Positions 26,006 to 34,377 of a DNA stretch of 64,000 bases are shown here, in pieces. A program made the position numbers and the translations under genes. This DNA is from LMUY01 sp964244655. Its GTDB lineage: Bacteria > Pseudomonadota > Alphaproteobacteria > Acetobacterales > Acetobacteraceae. The stretch lies in the NCBI GenBank assembly GCA_964244655.1, contig CAXTJU010000004.1, positions 1-64,000 of the forward strand. Direction: 5' to 3'. Each line of letters begins with the position of its first letter. The stretch's first letter is position 1. The notes below the pieces were generated by a model. It was given only the letters and a program-made list of their open reading frames with translations. It did no database searches and was not told the DNA's origin.

Positions 26006-27443
26006 TGCGCGCCAGCTCGTAGCCCTGGCTGACCCGCGGGGCGCAATAGGCTGCCTCCACCCGCGCTGCGTCCGGGTACAGCGCGTCATGCTCCGCCGCG
26101 TTGCTGAACCGGCCGCGGCTGTCGTCGTCCACGAACGTCTCGGCGGCCGCGTCGTTGGCCCAGATCACGTCGTGGGCCGCCAGCTCGATGTGCAGGTAGT
26201 CCACCCGCTCCAGCCCGGCCTGCCGCACGATCGTGGTCCCGTTCACCAGGTCGGCCGCCCGCACCAGCACGCCGGACAGCAGCAGGGCGTGCTCCGGGGA
26301 CACCAGCAGGTCCCGGCTCGGCACGCCCGCGGCCAGCGCGCCGGCCCGCACCCGCACCGGATGCAGCGCCGGGCGGCCGCGCAGGAAACGCCCGGCATAG
26401 GAGCGGCGGCCGATCCAGCGCACCGGCTCCGCCATGCCGCCCAGCGTCAGCACGCGGTCGCCGATCGCCAGGTCTTCTACCGCCACGTCGCCGCGCTCCG
26501 TCCGGATCAGGGTGCCGGGGCAGTAGCAGGCCGGCGTGGCCGTGAAGGCCAGCTCCGCGCCGGTGGCGGCATCGGCGTAGCTGCCGACGATCTCGCCGGA
26601 GCTGTTGATGCCTTGCACGATCGTGGAGTCCGACCCCGCCGGGTCGAAGCTGGTGATGATCCCTGCCTGATCCACGAAGCCGTGAAGGTTGCTGTCAGCC
26701 CCTAGATAGTAGCCGACCACCGTGCCGGCATCGTTCACGCCGGTGACGATGGTGTAGGGGCTGCCTGGCGCCGCGATGCTGCTGAACGTCCCGCCGATGT
26801 CCGCATAACCCTCGGTGTTGCCGGATGGGTCACCGTAAACCCCAACGATCTCGCCGCTGGCGTTCACCCCGGCGATGGAGGTGGCACCCTGCGCGTTCGG
26901 CACGTTGATGGTCTGGAACACGCCTGCCCTGTCCAGGAAGCCGTGGTTCAGCCCGGCGGCATCGGTCTCGTTGCCGAACACCACGCCCGCCGTCGTCACG
27001 CCGACCGCCTGCGTGGCCTGCGCGCCGCTGATGGCCACCGTGGAGTACGCGCCGTTGATGTCGGTGAAGCTGTCAGCACCTGCCGTGCCCACCACCTCGC
27101 CGGATGCGTTGATTGCCGCCGCCCTCACGTCCATCCCCGCTACGGCAATCATCGTGAGGTCGCCGGGCTGGCCGACGAAAGCGACCGTGTTGTCGCTGGT
27201 AAAGGAGTAGCCGACGATGGCGCCGCTCGCGTTCACCCCCGTGATCGCGGTCGAGGAGGAGCCAGGGACATCGACCGTGGTAATAGCGCCACCGATGTCG
27301 GTGAAGCCATTCAACGAGTCGAACGAGCCATTGGTGGCGTAGTAGGACCCGACCACCTCGCCAGCGTCGTTGATCGCATCGGCCGCGACCAGGCCACTCG
27401 CCGCGGGATCAAACGTCGTGAACGTGTAATTCGTGCCGCTCAT
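25968..27443 (-). CDS. HAF-repeat protein with C-terminal Hint domain
   Basis: A 491-residue protein. Residues 1-300 hold about seven repeats of the type 'GxNxxGExVGxY' (INDAGEVVGSY, VNASGEIVGVYG, INSSGEIVGSYA), the extracellular HAF repeat. A Hint domain (intein/hedgehog fold, Hint_2 type) starts at CYCPGTLIRTERGDVAVEDL (about 306) and continues through GDRVLTLGG, RDLLVSPEHALLLSG and HDVIWANDAAAETFVDDD. No signal peptide is seen; proteins of this build in Acetobacteraceae and Rhodobacterales are probably exported by a type I system and may self-cleave (inference). AGGAA precedes the ATG. Confidence 0.85.
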   Translation of the reverse strand: MSGTNYTFTTFDPAASGLVAADAINDAGEVVGSYYATNGSFDSLNGFTDIGGAITTVDVPGSSSTAITGVNASGAIVGYSFTSDNTVAFVGQPGDLTMIAVAGMDVRAAAINASGEVVGTAGADSFTDINGAYSTVAISGAQATQAVGVTTAGVVFGNETDAAGLNHGFLDRAGVFQTINVPNAQGATSIAGVNASGEIVGVYGDPSGNTEGYADIGGTFSSIAAPGSPYTIVTGVNDAGTVVGYYLGADSNLHGFVDQAGIITSFDPAGSDSTIVQGINSSGEIVGSYADAATGAELAFTATPACYCPGTLIRTERGDVAVEDLAIGDRVLTLGGMAEPVRWIGRRSYAGRFLRGRPALHPVRVRAGALAAGVPSRDLLVSPEHALLLSGVLVRAADLVNGTTIVRQAGLERVDYLHIELAAHDVIWANDAAAETFVDDDSRGRFSNAAEHDALYPDAARVEAAYCAPRVSQGYELARIKAGLAGKALAA

Positions 27444-27647
27444 GGAAAATGTTCCTGGAACCGAATTGCGGGTGTTAATGAGTCGTTAAAAGCATGGCGT
27501 CATCCCGCATTTTCCGGACTGAGTAAAGTTGCATGTGCTGAACGGATATCGCGGTGTCCGTTGCTGGTGCGCCTGGCCGGCGCCAGCGCGGGAAACGTCC
27601 GCGCACGCCAGCCGTTGGACCGCCGCAGCCATCTACAGGGGAGCAGC

Positions 27648-27758
27648 ATGGCTTCGCACGGCGACTCGACCACCGACCACAAGGTGATCCAGCACTGGAT
27701 CGAGAGCCGCGGGGGCAAGCGCGGCCCCGGCATCCTGCGCACGCCACCAAGGGACTGA
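27648..27758 (+). CDS. 36-residue conserved-looking small protein
   Basis: A short frame with AGGGGA (27637-27642) at proper distance from its ATG. The core TTDHKVIQHWIESRGGKRG resembles small proteins in many bacteria with the pattern 'TTDHxxIxxWxExRGGKP' (recognised from memory). It is divergent from the Hint gene and upstream of nhaA. Function unknown. Confidence 0.55.
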   Translation: MASHGDSTTDHKVIQHWIESRGGKRGPGILRTPPRD

Positions 27759-27797
27759 CCGCATCGCCCTGACCCGCGTGACAGCTTAAGGCAGGAC

Positions 27798-29009
27798 ATG
27801 GACCAACCGAACCTGCCCAGCGCCTTCGCGCGCAGCCTGGATATGCTGACGGCCTTCTTCCGCAGCAACGTGGCGGGCGGGCTGGTGCTCATGGCCTCGG
27901 CCTGCGTGGCGCTCGCCTGGTCGAACTCGCCGGCGGCCCTGTCCTACCAGGCGCTGCTGGCGTTGCCGATCGGGGTCAGCGCCGGGGCCGCCCGCTTCGC
28001 CATGCCGCTGCATGGCTGGGTGAACGAGGGGCTGATGGCCCTGTTCTTCCTGCTGGTCGGGCTGGAAATCCGTCGCGAGGTCACGCAGGGCCAGTTGGCG
28101 TCGGTGCGCCTGGCCGCCGGGCCGCTGGTGGGCGCGCTGGGCGGCATGGTGGCGCCGGCGCTGATCTACACGGCCATCAACCACGCCAACCCGGCGGCGC
28201 TGCGCGGCTGGGCGGTGCCGGTGGCGACCGACATCGCGTTTGCCCTGGCCGCCCTCAGCCTGCTCGGCGCGCGGGTGCCGGTGGCGCTCAAGGTGTTCCT
28301 GACCGCGCTCGCCATCCTGGACGACCTGGGCGCCATCGTGGTCATCGCGCTGTTCTACAGCCGCGGGCTGGATTGGGCGGCGCTGGGCGTGGCCGCCGCC
28401 GTGCTGGCCGGGCTGGTCGGGTTGCGGCTGGCCGGCGTGCGGGCGCTCGGCCCCTACTTGCTGGGCGGGGCCGTGCTGTGGGCCGCCGTCTACCGCTCCG
28501 GCATCCACGCGACCCTGTCCGGCGTGGCGCTGGCCTTCGTGGTGCCGATGGGCGGCGAGCCCGGCGAGGGCGCCTGCCCGGCGGAACGGCTGGAGCGGGC
28601 GCTGGACGGGTGGGACGCCTACGCCATCCTGCCGCTGTTCGGACTGATGAATGCCGGCCTGCAATTCAGCAGCGTGTCGCTGCGCACGGCGATCGACCCG
28701 GTGTTCCTCGGCATCGCCGCTGGGCTGGTGCTGGGCAAGCAGGCCGGCGTGTTCGGCGCCACCATGCTCGCCGCCAAGCTGCGCCTGGTGCACCTGCCGC
28801 CGGAGCTGACCGCGCCCGTGCTGTACGGCGGCAGCGTGCTGTGCGGCATCGGCTTCACCATGAGCCTGTTCATCGGCGACCTGGCCTTTCCCGGCCCGGG
28901 GCGCGAGACGGAGGTCAAGCTCGCGATCTTCGGCGGCTCGCTGCTGTCAGCCCTGCTGGGCCTGCTCGTCCTGCGCCGCGCCACGCGCCGCGCCGCGCCG
29001 GGGCCCTGA
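27798..29009 (+). CDS. nhaA: Na+/H+ antiporter NhaA
   Basis: A 403-residue inner-membrane antiporter exporting Na+ for H+ in pH and sodium control. MALFFLLVGLEIRREV (helix II), WAVPVATDIAFALAALSLLG (helix IV) and FLTALAILDDLGAIVVIALF (helix V, with the paired Asp of the ion-binding site) are family signatures; GFTMSLFIGDLAF ends the conserved region. About 11-12 membrane segments. Full length. Confidence 0.95.
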   Translation: MDQPNLPSAFARSLDMLTAFFRSNVAGGLVLMASACVALAWSNSPAALSYQALLALPIGVSAGAARFAMPLHGWVNEGLMALFFLLVGLEIRREVTQGQLASVRLAAGPLVGALGGMVAPALIYTAINHANPAALRGWAVPVATDIAFALAALSLLGARVPVALKVFLTALAILDDLGAIVVIALFYSRGLDWAALGVAAAVLAGLVGLRLAGVRALGPYLLGGAVLWAAVYRSGIHATLSGVALAFVVPMGGEPGEGACPAERLERALDGWDAYAILPLFGLMNAGLQFSSVSLRTAIDPVFLGIAAGLVLGKQAGVFGATMLAAKLRLVHLPPELTAPVLYGGSVLCGIGFTMSLFIGDLAFPGPGRETEVKLAIFGGSLLSALLGLLVLRRATRRAAPGP

Positions 29010-29034
29010 CGCCCTTGCACCGCCGCGTGCCGCG

Positions 29035-30138
29035 ATGGCAGACACGTTGCCAGATGCGCCAGCCCCGCCCCGCATGAGGATCGTGATCTTCGGCCTCGCC
29101 GTCAGCTCCTCCTGGGGCAACGGCCACGCGGCCCTGTGGCGCGGCCTGATCAACGGCCTGCTGGCGGACGGCCACCCGGTGACGTTCTTCGAGCGCGACC
29201 AACCCTACTACGCGCAGAACCGCGACCTCGTGGCGCTGCCCGGCGGCGGCGAGCTGGTCCTCTACCCGGACTGGCCCGCGGCCCTTGCCCCCGCCCGCCG
29301 CGCCCTGGCCGGCGCGGACGTGGCCGTCGTCACCTCCTACTGCCCGGACGCGCTGGAGGCCGCGGCCCTGGTCGGCGACGCCGGCGCCGCGCTGTCCTGC
29401 TTCTACGACCTGGACACGCCCGTGACCCTCGCCCGCCAGGCCGCCGGCGAGTCCATCGGCTACATCGGGCCGGACGGGCTGCGCGGCTACGACCTCGTGC
29501 TGAGCTACACCGGCGGCGCCGCGCTGGACGCCCTGCGCCACACCTTCGGGGCGCGCCGGGTCGCGCCGCTCTACGGCTCCGTGGACCCGGCGATGCACCA
29601 TCCCGTCGCCGGCGCGGCTCCTCGCGCCCTGCTTTCCTATCTCGGCACCTACGCCGAGGACCGGCAGGCGGCGCTGGAGGCGCTGTTCGTGGAACCCGCC
29701 CGCCGCCGCCCCGCCGACCGGTTCGTCATCGGCGGCGCGCAGTACCCGGCGCAGTTCCCCTGGACGGCCAACACCTGGTTCGTGCAGCACCTGCCGCCCG
29801 CCCGGCACCCGGCGTTTTACTGCTCCTCCCGGCTGACGCTGAACGTGACGCGCGCGGCGATGGCGCGGATGGGCCATTGCCCGTCCGGCCGGCTGTTCGA
29901 GGCCGCCGCCTGCGCCACCCCCATCCTGACCGACAGCTGGGACGGGCTGGAGCAGTTCTTCACCCCGGGCGAGGAAATCCTGGTGGCGCGGAACACGGCG
30001 GAGGCCATGGCGGCGCTCGACGTGTCGGATGCCGAGCTGGACGCCCTCGCCCGGCGTGCGCGGGAGCGCACGCTGGCCGAGCACACCGCCCAGCGCCGGG
30101 CGCGGCAGATGGTGGCGGCGTTCGAGGATGCGGCCTGA
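29035..30138 (+). CDS. CgeB-like glycosyltransferase
   Basis: A 367-residue GT-B type protein. IVIFGLAVSSSWGNGHAALWR is the N-terminal strand and loop, VTFFERDQPYY and VTSYCPDAL follow, and GRLFEAAACATPILTDSWDGLEQFF is the C-terminal nucleotide-sugar-binding segment of the CgeB/Glyco_trans_1_2 type. The family usually begins at MRIVIFG (ATG 29074), so the upstream ATG may be spurious. First of a tightly packed seven-gene run; its stop overlaps the next start (TGATG). Donor sugar unknown. Confidence 0.82.
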   Translation: MADTLPDAPAPPRMRIVIFGLAVSSSWGNGHAALWRGLINGLLADGHPVTFFERDQPYYAQNRDLVALPGGGELVLYPDWPAALAPARRALAGADVAVVTSYCPDALEAAALVGDAGAALSCFYDLDTPVTLARQAAGESIGYIGPDGLRGYDLVLSYTGGAALDALRHTFGARRVAPLYGSVDPAMHHPVAGAAPRALLSYLGTYAEDRQAALEALFVEPARRRPADRFVIGGAQYPAQFPWTANTWFVQHLPPARHPAFYCSSRLTLNVTRAAMARMGHCPSGRLFEAAACATPILTDSWDGLEQFFTPGEEILVARNTAEAMAALDVSDAELDALARRARERTLAEHTAQRRARQMVAAFEDAA

Positions 30139-30896
30139 TGTGGGGCATCATCCCCGCCGCTGGCCAGGGCACGCGCATCCAGCCGCTCGCGTTCAGCAAG
30201 GAGCTGCTGCCGATCGGCAGCCGGGTGGACGAGCGCGGCGTCGAGCGGCCCCGCGCGGTCAGCGAGTTCCTGGTCGAGCGCATGGTGCGCGGCGGGGCGG
30301 ACAAGATCTGCTTCGTCATCTCGCCCTGGAAGTCCGACATCCTGCAATACTACGGCGGCAGCCTGGGCGACACCGCCTTCGCCTACGTGGTGCAGAACCA
30401 CGCCGCCGGGCTGTGCGACGCGATCTTCCGCGCCCTGCCGCTGGTCGGCCCGGACGAGCCGGTGCTGCTCGGGCTGCCGGACACGGTCTGGTTCCCGGTG
30501 GATGCGCTGGCTGGCCTGCCGGACGGCCGGTTGAGCTTCCTGCTGTTCCCGGTGCGCCAGCCGGAGCTGTTCGACGCGGTGCTGCTGGACGCGGCGGGCC
30601 GGGTGACGGAGATCGAGGTGAAGGCCGCCGCCCCGCGCTCGCCCTGGATCTGGGGGGCGTTCAAGCTGCCCGGCGCGCTGCTGCACCAATTGCACGCGCT
30701 GTGGCTGCGGCGGGAGCGGCAGGACGAGTTCATCGGCACGCTGGTCAACGCCTATTTGCGCGAGGGCGGCGAGGCCTGGGGCGTGCGGGGTGGCGAGAGC
30801 TACGTCGACGTCGGCACGCTGCACGGCTACCGCGAGGCGATGCGCGCGCTGGTGGGACCGCACGAAGGCGCACTCTTGCAGAGGACGGAACCGTGA
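30138..30896 (+). CDS. Sugar-phosphate nucleotidyltransferase
   Basis: A 252-residue protein of the NTP-transferase (RmlA/GalU-like) family that would make an NDP-sugar from a sugar 1-phosphate. WGIIPAAGQGTRIQPLAFSK is the nucleotide-binding signature (GxGTR...K), LLGLPDTVWF is the metal-binding Asp region, and WGAFKLPG with YVDVGTLHGYREAM close the family pattern. Shorter than GalU (about 300). Coupled to both neighbours by overlaps. Confidence 0.85.
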   Translation: MWGIIPAAGQGTRIQPLAFSKELLPIGSRVDERGVERPRAVSEFLVERMVRGGADKICFVISPWKSDILQYYGGSLGDTAFAYVVQNHAAGLCDAIFRALPLVGPDEPVLLGLPDTVWFPVDALAGLPDGRLSFLLFPVRQPELFDAVLLDAAGRVTEIEVKAAAPRSPWIWGAFKLPGALLHQLHALWLRRERQDEFIGTLVNAYLREGGEAWGVRGGESYVDVGTLHGYREAMRALVGPHEGALLQRTEP

Positions 30897-31657
30897 GCAT
30901 GGATGCAGGCTGGACGGCGGAGCGGGTGCGGCAGCGGGCGGCCGAACTCGGCCCGTGGTTCCACAACATGGAGCTGAAAGGCGTACCGACCGCGCCGGAC
31001 CACTTCCTGGGGGATTTCCCCGCCGTGAAATGGCGCAGCTTCCAGCACGCCGTGCCCGCGGACCTCACGGGCAAGACCGTGCTCGACATCGGCTGCAACG
31101 GCGGTTTCTACTCGCTGGAGATGAAGCGGCGCGGTGCTGCGCGCGTGGTCGGCATCGACTTCGACGCCGACTACCTGGCGCAGGCCCGCTTCGCCGCCGA
31201 GGTGGAGCAGCTCGACATCGAGTTCCGCGAGATGTCGGTGTACGACGTGGCCGCCCTGGGCGAACGGTTCGACGTCGTGTTCTTCATCGGCGTACTGTAC
31301 CACCTGCGCCACCCGCTGCTGGCGCTGGACCTGATCCACGCCCACGTCACACGGGATTTGCTGGTGTTCCAGTCCATGCAGCGCGGCAGCCCGGTGATAT
31401 CAGCGGTGGCCGAGGACTACTCGTTCTGGGAAGCAGAGCATTTCGACGCTCCCGGCTATCCGAAGCTGCACTTCATCGAGCAGAGCTACGCCCACGACAA
31501 CACCAACTGGTGGGCGCCCAACCGCGCCTGCTCCGCCGCCATGCTGCGCAGCGCCGGCTACGAGATCGAGGCGGCGCCGGAGGAGGAGATGTTCATCTGC
31601 CGCCACCGCGACGGTGGGCAGGCGCCGGCCTATCCCATGCAAGGTCCGCTCGCATGA
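30893..31657 (+). CDS. SAM-dependent methyltransferase (TIGR04290-like)
   Basis: A 254-residue class I methyltransferase. TVLDIGCNGGFYSLEMKRRG is motif I (SAM binding), VVGIDFDADYL motif II and FDVVFFIGVLYHLRHPLLAL motif IV. The N terminus (WFHNMELKGVPTAPDHFLGD) and NTNWWAPNRACSAAMLRSAGY recall the Rta_06860-type methyltransferases (TIGR04290, from memory) found in similar sugar clusters and related to tRNA CmoB-type enzymes. The start is GTG at 30893 (overlapping the previous stop) or ATG at 30899. Confidence 0.83.
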   Translation: MSMDAGWTAERVRQRAAELGPWFHNMELKGVPTAPDHFLGDFPAVKWRSFQHAVPADLTGKTVLDIGCNGGFYSLEMKRRGAARVVGIDFDADYLAQARFAAEVEQLDIEFREMSVYDVAALGERFDVVFFIGVLYHLRHPLLALDLIHAHVTRDLLVFQSMQRGSPVISAVAEDYSFWEAEHFDAPGYPKLHFIEQSYAHDNTNWWAPNRACSAAMLRSAGYEIEAAPEEEMFICRHRDGGQAPAYPMQGPLA

Positions 31658-32547
31658 TCGAGGCGGCGATGATCTGGAACGAGCCGAACAACAAGTCCCA
31701 CTGGGATTTGGAAGCCGACCCCGGTTGGGCGATCTTCGCCGAGACGGTGAAGCTGGCGGGCCAGGCCATCGCGTCGGAAGCGCCGGGCCTGCCGCGGGTG
31801 CTGGGCGGCATCTCGCCGATCGACCCCGACTTCATCCGCTGCCTCATCGGCCACGGCGCGCTGGACCACGTGGACGCGGTGGCGGTGCACGGCTTCCCGC
31901 TCGACTGGAACAACTGGCTGATCGACGAGTGGCCGGATAAGATCGCCTCCATCCAGGCCGTGACGGACCTGCCGGTGTGGGTGTCCGAGGTGGGCGTCTC
32001 GACCTTCGGCGCGGAGGAGGTGCAGGAGTTCGGCGTCAGGCGCACCGCCGAGCTGCTGCGCGGCCGGGCGCCGCGCATCCATTGGTACAGCCTGTACGAC
32101 CTGCCGGCCGCCTGGCCCGCCACCACCCGGCACCGCGAGGCCGAAGGTTCATCCTACTACCGCCACTTCCACATGGGGCTGTATGACGAGCACGGCCGGG
32201 CCAAGCGCGCCGCCAAGCCGTTCGCGGACTGCACGCCGGAGTTCGGCCTCTGCCAGTGGTTCCACTTCGAGGACCCCCGGCTGGACGACGCGGTGGCCAA
32301 GATGCGCGACCTCGGCGTCACCTACCTGCGCACCGGGCTGAGCTGGGCCGACTTCGACCGGCCGAACGCGCTCGACTGGTTCGACCGGCAGATGCGCGCG
32401 CTGGAGGAGTTCGCCGTCACCGTTACCTTCTGCTTCACGCCAGAGGACAAGGGCACCTGGCCGCACTACACCGCGCCGCCGAAAGACCCGGCCGAGTTCG
32501 CCGAGTTCTGCGCGGCGATGCTGCGGCGCTATGCCGTCCGCGGCTGA
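31654..32547 (+). CDS. Clan-A glycosidase-like protein, apparently circularly permuted barrel
   Basis: A 297-residue protein related to GH39-type beta-xylosidases. It opens directly with IWNEPNN (Glu10, position of the acid/base on strand 4), then has PVWVSEVG (Glu112, nucleophile on strand 7) and RIHWYSLYDLP (strand 8). Only afterwards come segments that normally begin the barrel: FGLCQWFHFEDPRLDDAVAK (strand 1, about 198), GVTYLRTGLSWADFD (strand 2, about 221), VTVTFCFTPED (strand 3, about 255) and EFAEFCAAMLRRYA (helix 3). The order is thus strands 4-8 then 1-3. No signal peptide. Overlaps both neighbours (ATGA at the start; 17 bp with the PIG-L gene). Xylose-related action is inference from family and the nearby UDP-xylose genes. 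Confidence 0.8.
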   Translation: MIEAAMIWNEPNNKSHWDLEADPGWAIFAETVKLAGQAIASEAPGLPRVLGGISPIDPDFIRCLIGHGALDHVDAVAVHGFPLDWNNWLIDEWPDKIASIQAVTDLPVWVSEVGVSTFGAEEVQEFGVRRTAELLRGRAPRIHWYSLYDLPAAWPATTRHREAEGSSYYRHFHMGLYDEHGRAKRAAKPFADCTPEFGLCQWFHFEDPRLDDAVAKMRDLGVTYLRTGLSWADFDRPNALDWFDRQMRALEEFAVTVTFCFTPEDKGTWPHYTAPPKDPAEFAEFCAAMLRRYAVRG

Positions 32548-33346
32548 CCTGCTACGCCGCCTGGCCGCGCGCGAGCCGATCGAGCAAGCGGTGGCCCTGG
32601 TCGCCGCGCACCCGGACGACGAGACCATCGGCGCGGGCGCGGTGCTGCCGCTGTTCCGTCGCCTGCTGCTGGTGCACGTGACGGACGGCGCGCCGCGGAA
32701 CGGGGCCGATGCCGCGGCGCACGGCTTCACCGACGTTCCCAGCTACGCCGCCGCGCGGCGGACCGAACTGGCGGCGGCGCTGCACGTGGCCGGCGTCGCC
32801 CCGACCTGCGCGGAATTAGCCGCGCCGGACCAGGGCGCATCCAGCCGCTTGCCCGAGTTAACGGAAGCGCTGCGGGCGTTGCTGGTGCAGCATGGCATCG
32901 AGATAGTACTGACGCATCCGTATGAGGGTGGCCACCCGGATCACGACGCCGCCGCCTTCATCACGTCGCAAGCTGCAACGGACCTCACGCGGCTGGAGTT
33001 CGCCAGTTACCACGCGGGCACGGGCGGCCTGATCACCGGGCACTTTCTCGCTGCTCCCTCTCCCGCGCTTGCGGGAGAGGGCCGGGGTGAGGGCGCTTTG
33101 CAACGCCATGAAGTGGCCGTGACGCTCACATCCGCGGAACAGGCCCGCAAGCGCGCGATGCTCGACTGCTTCATCTCGCAACGCGCGACGCTCGCCCCAT
33201 TCGGCACGGCCTTCGAACGGTTCCGCCCAGCGCCGAGCTACGACTTCACCCAGCCGCCCCATGCCGGGCCGCTGCATTACGAGCGCTACGAGTGGGGCAT
33301 GACCGGCGCACGCTGGCGCAGCCTGGCCGCGCGCGCGATGTGCTGA
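32531..33346 (+). CDS. PIG-L family deacetylase
   Basis: A 271-residue zinc deacetylase of the LmbE/PIG-L family, which removes acetyl from N-acetylglucosaminyl groups. AHPDDETIGAGAV (about residues 25-37) and THPYEGGHPDHDAAAF (about 128-143) hold the zinc ligands and catalytic Asp. At residues about 176-188 the sequence SPALAGEGRGEG is encoded by a palindromic repeat inserted in frame. Start at 32531 overlaps the glycosidase-like gene by 17 bp, and the end overlaps the next gene by 7 bp. Confidence 0.88.
   Translation: MPSAADLLRRLAAREPIEQAVALVAAHPDDETIGAGAVLPLFRRLLLVHVTDGAPRNGADAAAHGFTDVPSYAAARRTELAAALHVAGVAPTCAELAAPDQGASSRLPELTEALRALLVQHGIEIVLTHPYEGGHPDHDAAAFITSQAATDLTRLEFASYHAGTGGLITGHFLAAPSPALAGEGRGEGALQRHEVAVTLTSAEQARKRAMLDCFISQRATLAPFGTAFERFRPAPSYDFTQPPHAGPLHYERYEWGMTGARWRSLAARAMC
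33056..33096 (+). repeat. Palindromic dispersed repeat inside the PIG-L gene
   Basis: CCCTCTCCCGC and GCGGGAGAGGG form an 11-bp perfect stem around a 4-base loop (33056-33081), followed by CCGGGGTGAGGGCGC. This is the well-known proteobacterial 'ctctcccgc...gcgggagagg...ggggtgaggg' element. It is read through in frame. Related copies are at 41118 and 58996. Confidence 0.85.
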
Positions 33347-34377
33347 CGGTGCTGAGCGTCGCCTACCCGCTGGCGCCCGTGGGGCCGGACGCGGTCGGCG
33401 GGGCGGAGCAGGTGCTGTCCGCCATCGACCGCGCCCTGACGGCGGCAGGCCACCGCTCCGTCGTGGTCGCGTGCGAAGGCTCGCAGGTTGCGGGCGAGCT
33501 GGCCGCCATTCCCGCCATGCCGCCGCCGTTCGACCCGGCGGCGCACGCGCGGGCGCAATCCGCCATCCGCCGCGCCATGGCGCCCTGGCTCGGCCGCGCC
33601 GACATGGTGCACCTGCACGGCCTGGATTTCGACGCCTACCTGCCGCCGCCGGGTCCGCCGGTGCTGGCCACGCTGCATCTGCCGCCGCCGTGGTATGCAC
33701 CGGCCGCGCTGTCCCCGGCGCGGCCGCGCACCTGGCTGCATTGCGTGTCGGCCTCGCAGCACCGCGCGTTGCAGGCGCTGCCGCACACGCCGCACCTGCT
33801 GCCGCCGATCGGCAACGGCGTGGATGTCGCGGCGCTCGCCGCCGTCCGGCACGGCCGCCGCAACTATGCGATCACCCTGGGGCGCATCTGTCCGGAGAAG
33901 GGCCAGCACGTGGCCTTGGGCGCGGCGCACCGCGCCGGCATCGGCTTGCTGATCGGCGGCGTGACGTTCCCCTACCCGGCGCACCAGGCTTATTTCGCCG
34001 AGCAGGTGTCGCCGTTGCTCGATGCGCGCCGCCGCCACCTCGGCGCCCTTGGCTTCACGCGCAAGCGCCGCTTGCTGGCCGGGGCGCGCTGCCTGCTGGC
34101 GCCGAGCACCGCGCCGGAAACCAGCTCCCTCGTCGCCATGGAAGCGATGTCCGCCGGCACGCCGGTGATCGCCTTTCCCTCCGGCGCGCTGGCCGAATTG
34201 GTCGAACACGGACGCACCGGGTTCCTGGTGCGCACGGTGGCGGAGATGGCGGATGCGATTCGCGAGGCGGGATCGATCGAGGCCGAAACCTGCCGCGCCG
34301 TGGCGCGCGAGCGCTTCACGGCCGCACGCATGACCGCGCAGTACATGCAGGCCTACCAACGGCTCGCCACGGCATGA
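33340..34377 (+). CDS. GT4-family glycosyltransferase
   Basis: A 345-residue GT-B glycosyltransferase. VGPDAVGGAEQVLSAIDRAL is the N-terminal acceptor-side loop, MVHLHGLDF a typical strand, AITLGRICPEKGQHVAL the start of the donor domain, and PETSSLVAMEAMSAGTPVIA with the EX7E-type Glu residues binds the nucleotide sugar. The start is GTG at 33340 or 33349; both overlap or abut the PIG-L stop. The stop overlaps the next ATG (ATGA). Confidence 0.88.
   Translation: MLTVLSVAYPLAPVGPDAVGGAEQVLSAIDRALTAAGHRSVVVACEGSQVAGELAAIPAMPPPFDPAAHARAQSAIRRAMAPWLGRADMVHLHGLDFDAYLPPPGPPVLATLHLPPPWYAPAALSPARPRTWLHCVSASQHRALQALPHTPHLLPPIGNGVDVAALAAVRHGRRNYAITLGRICPEKGQHVALGAAHRAGIGLLIGGVTFPYPAHQAYFAEQVSPLLDARRRHLGALGFTRKRRLLAGARCLLAPSTAPETSSLVAMEAMSAGTPVIAFPSGALAELVEHGRTGFLVRTVAEMADAIREAGSIEAETCRAVARERFTAARMTAQYMQAYQRLATA

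Noticed and set aside
33041..33100. Insertion sequence end inside the PIG-L gene
   Set aside because: It is a short palindromic element without target duplication or transposase, and the reading frame is intact.
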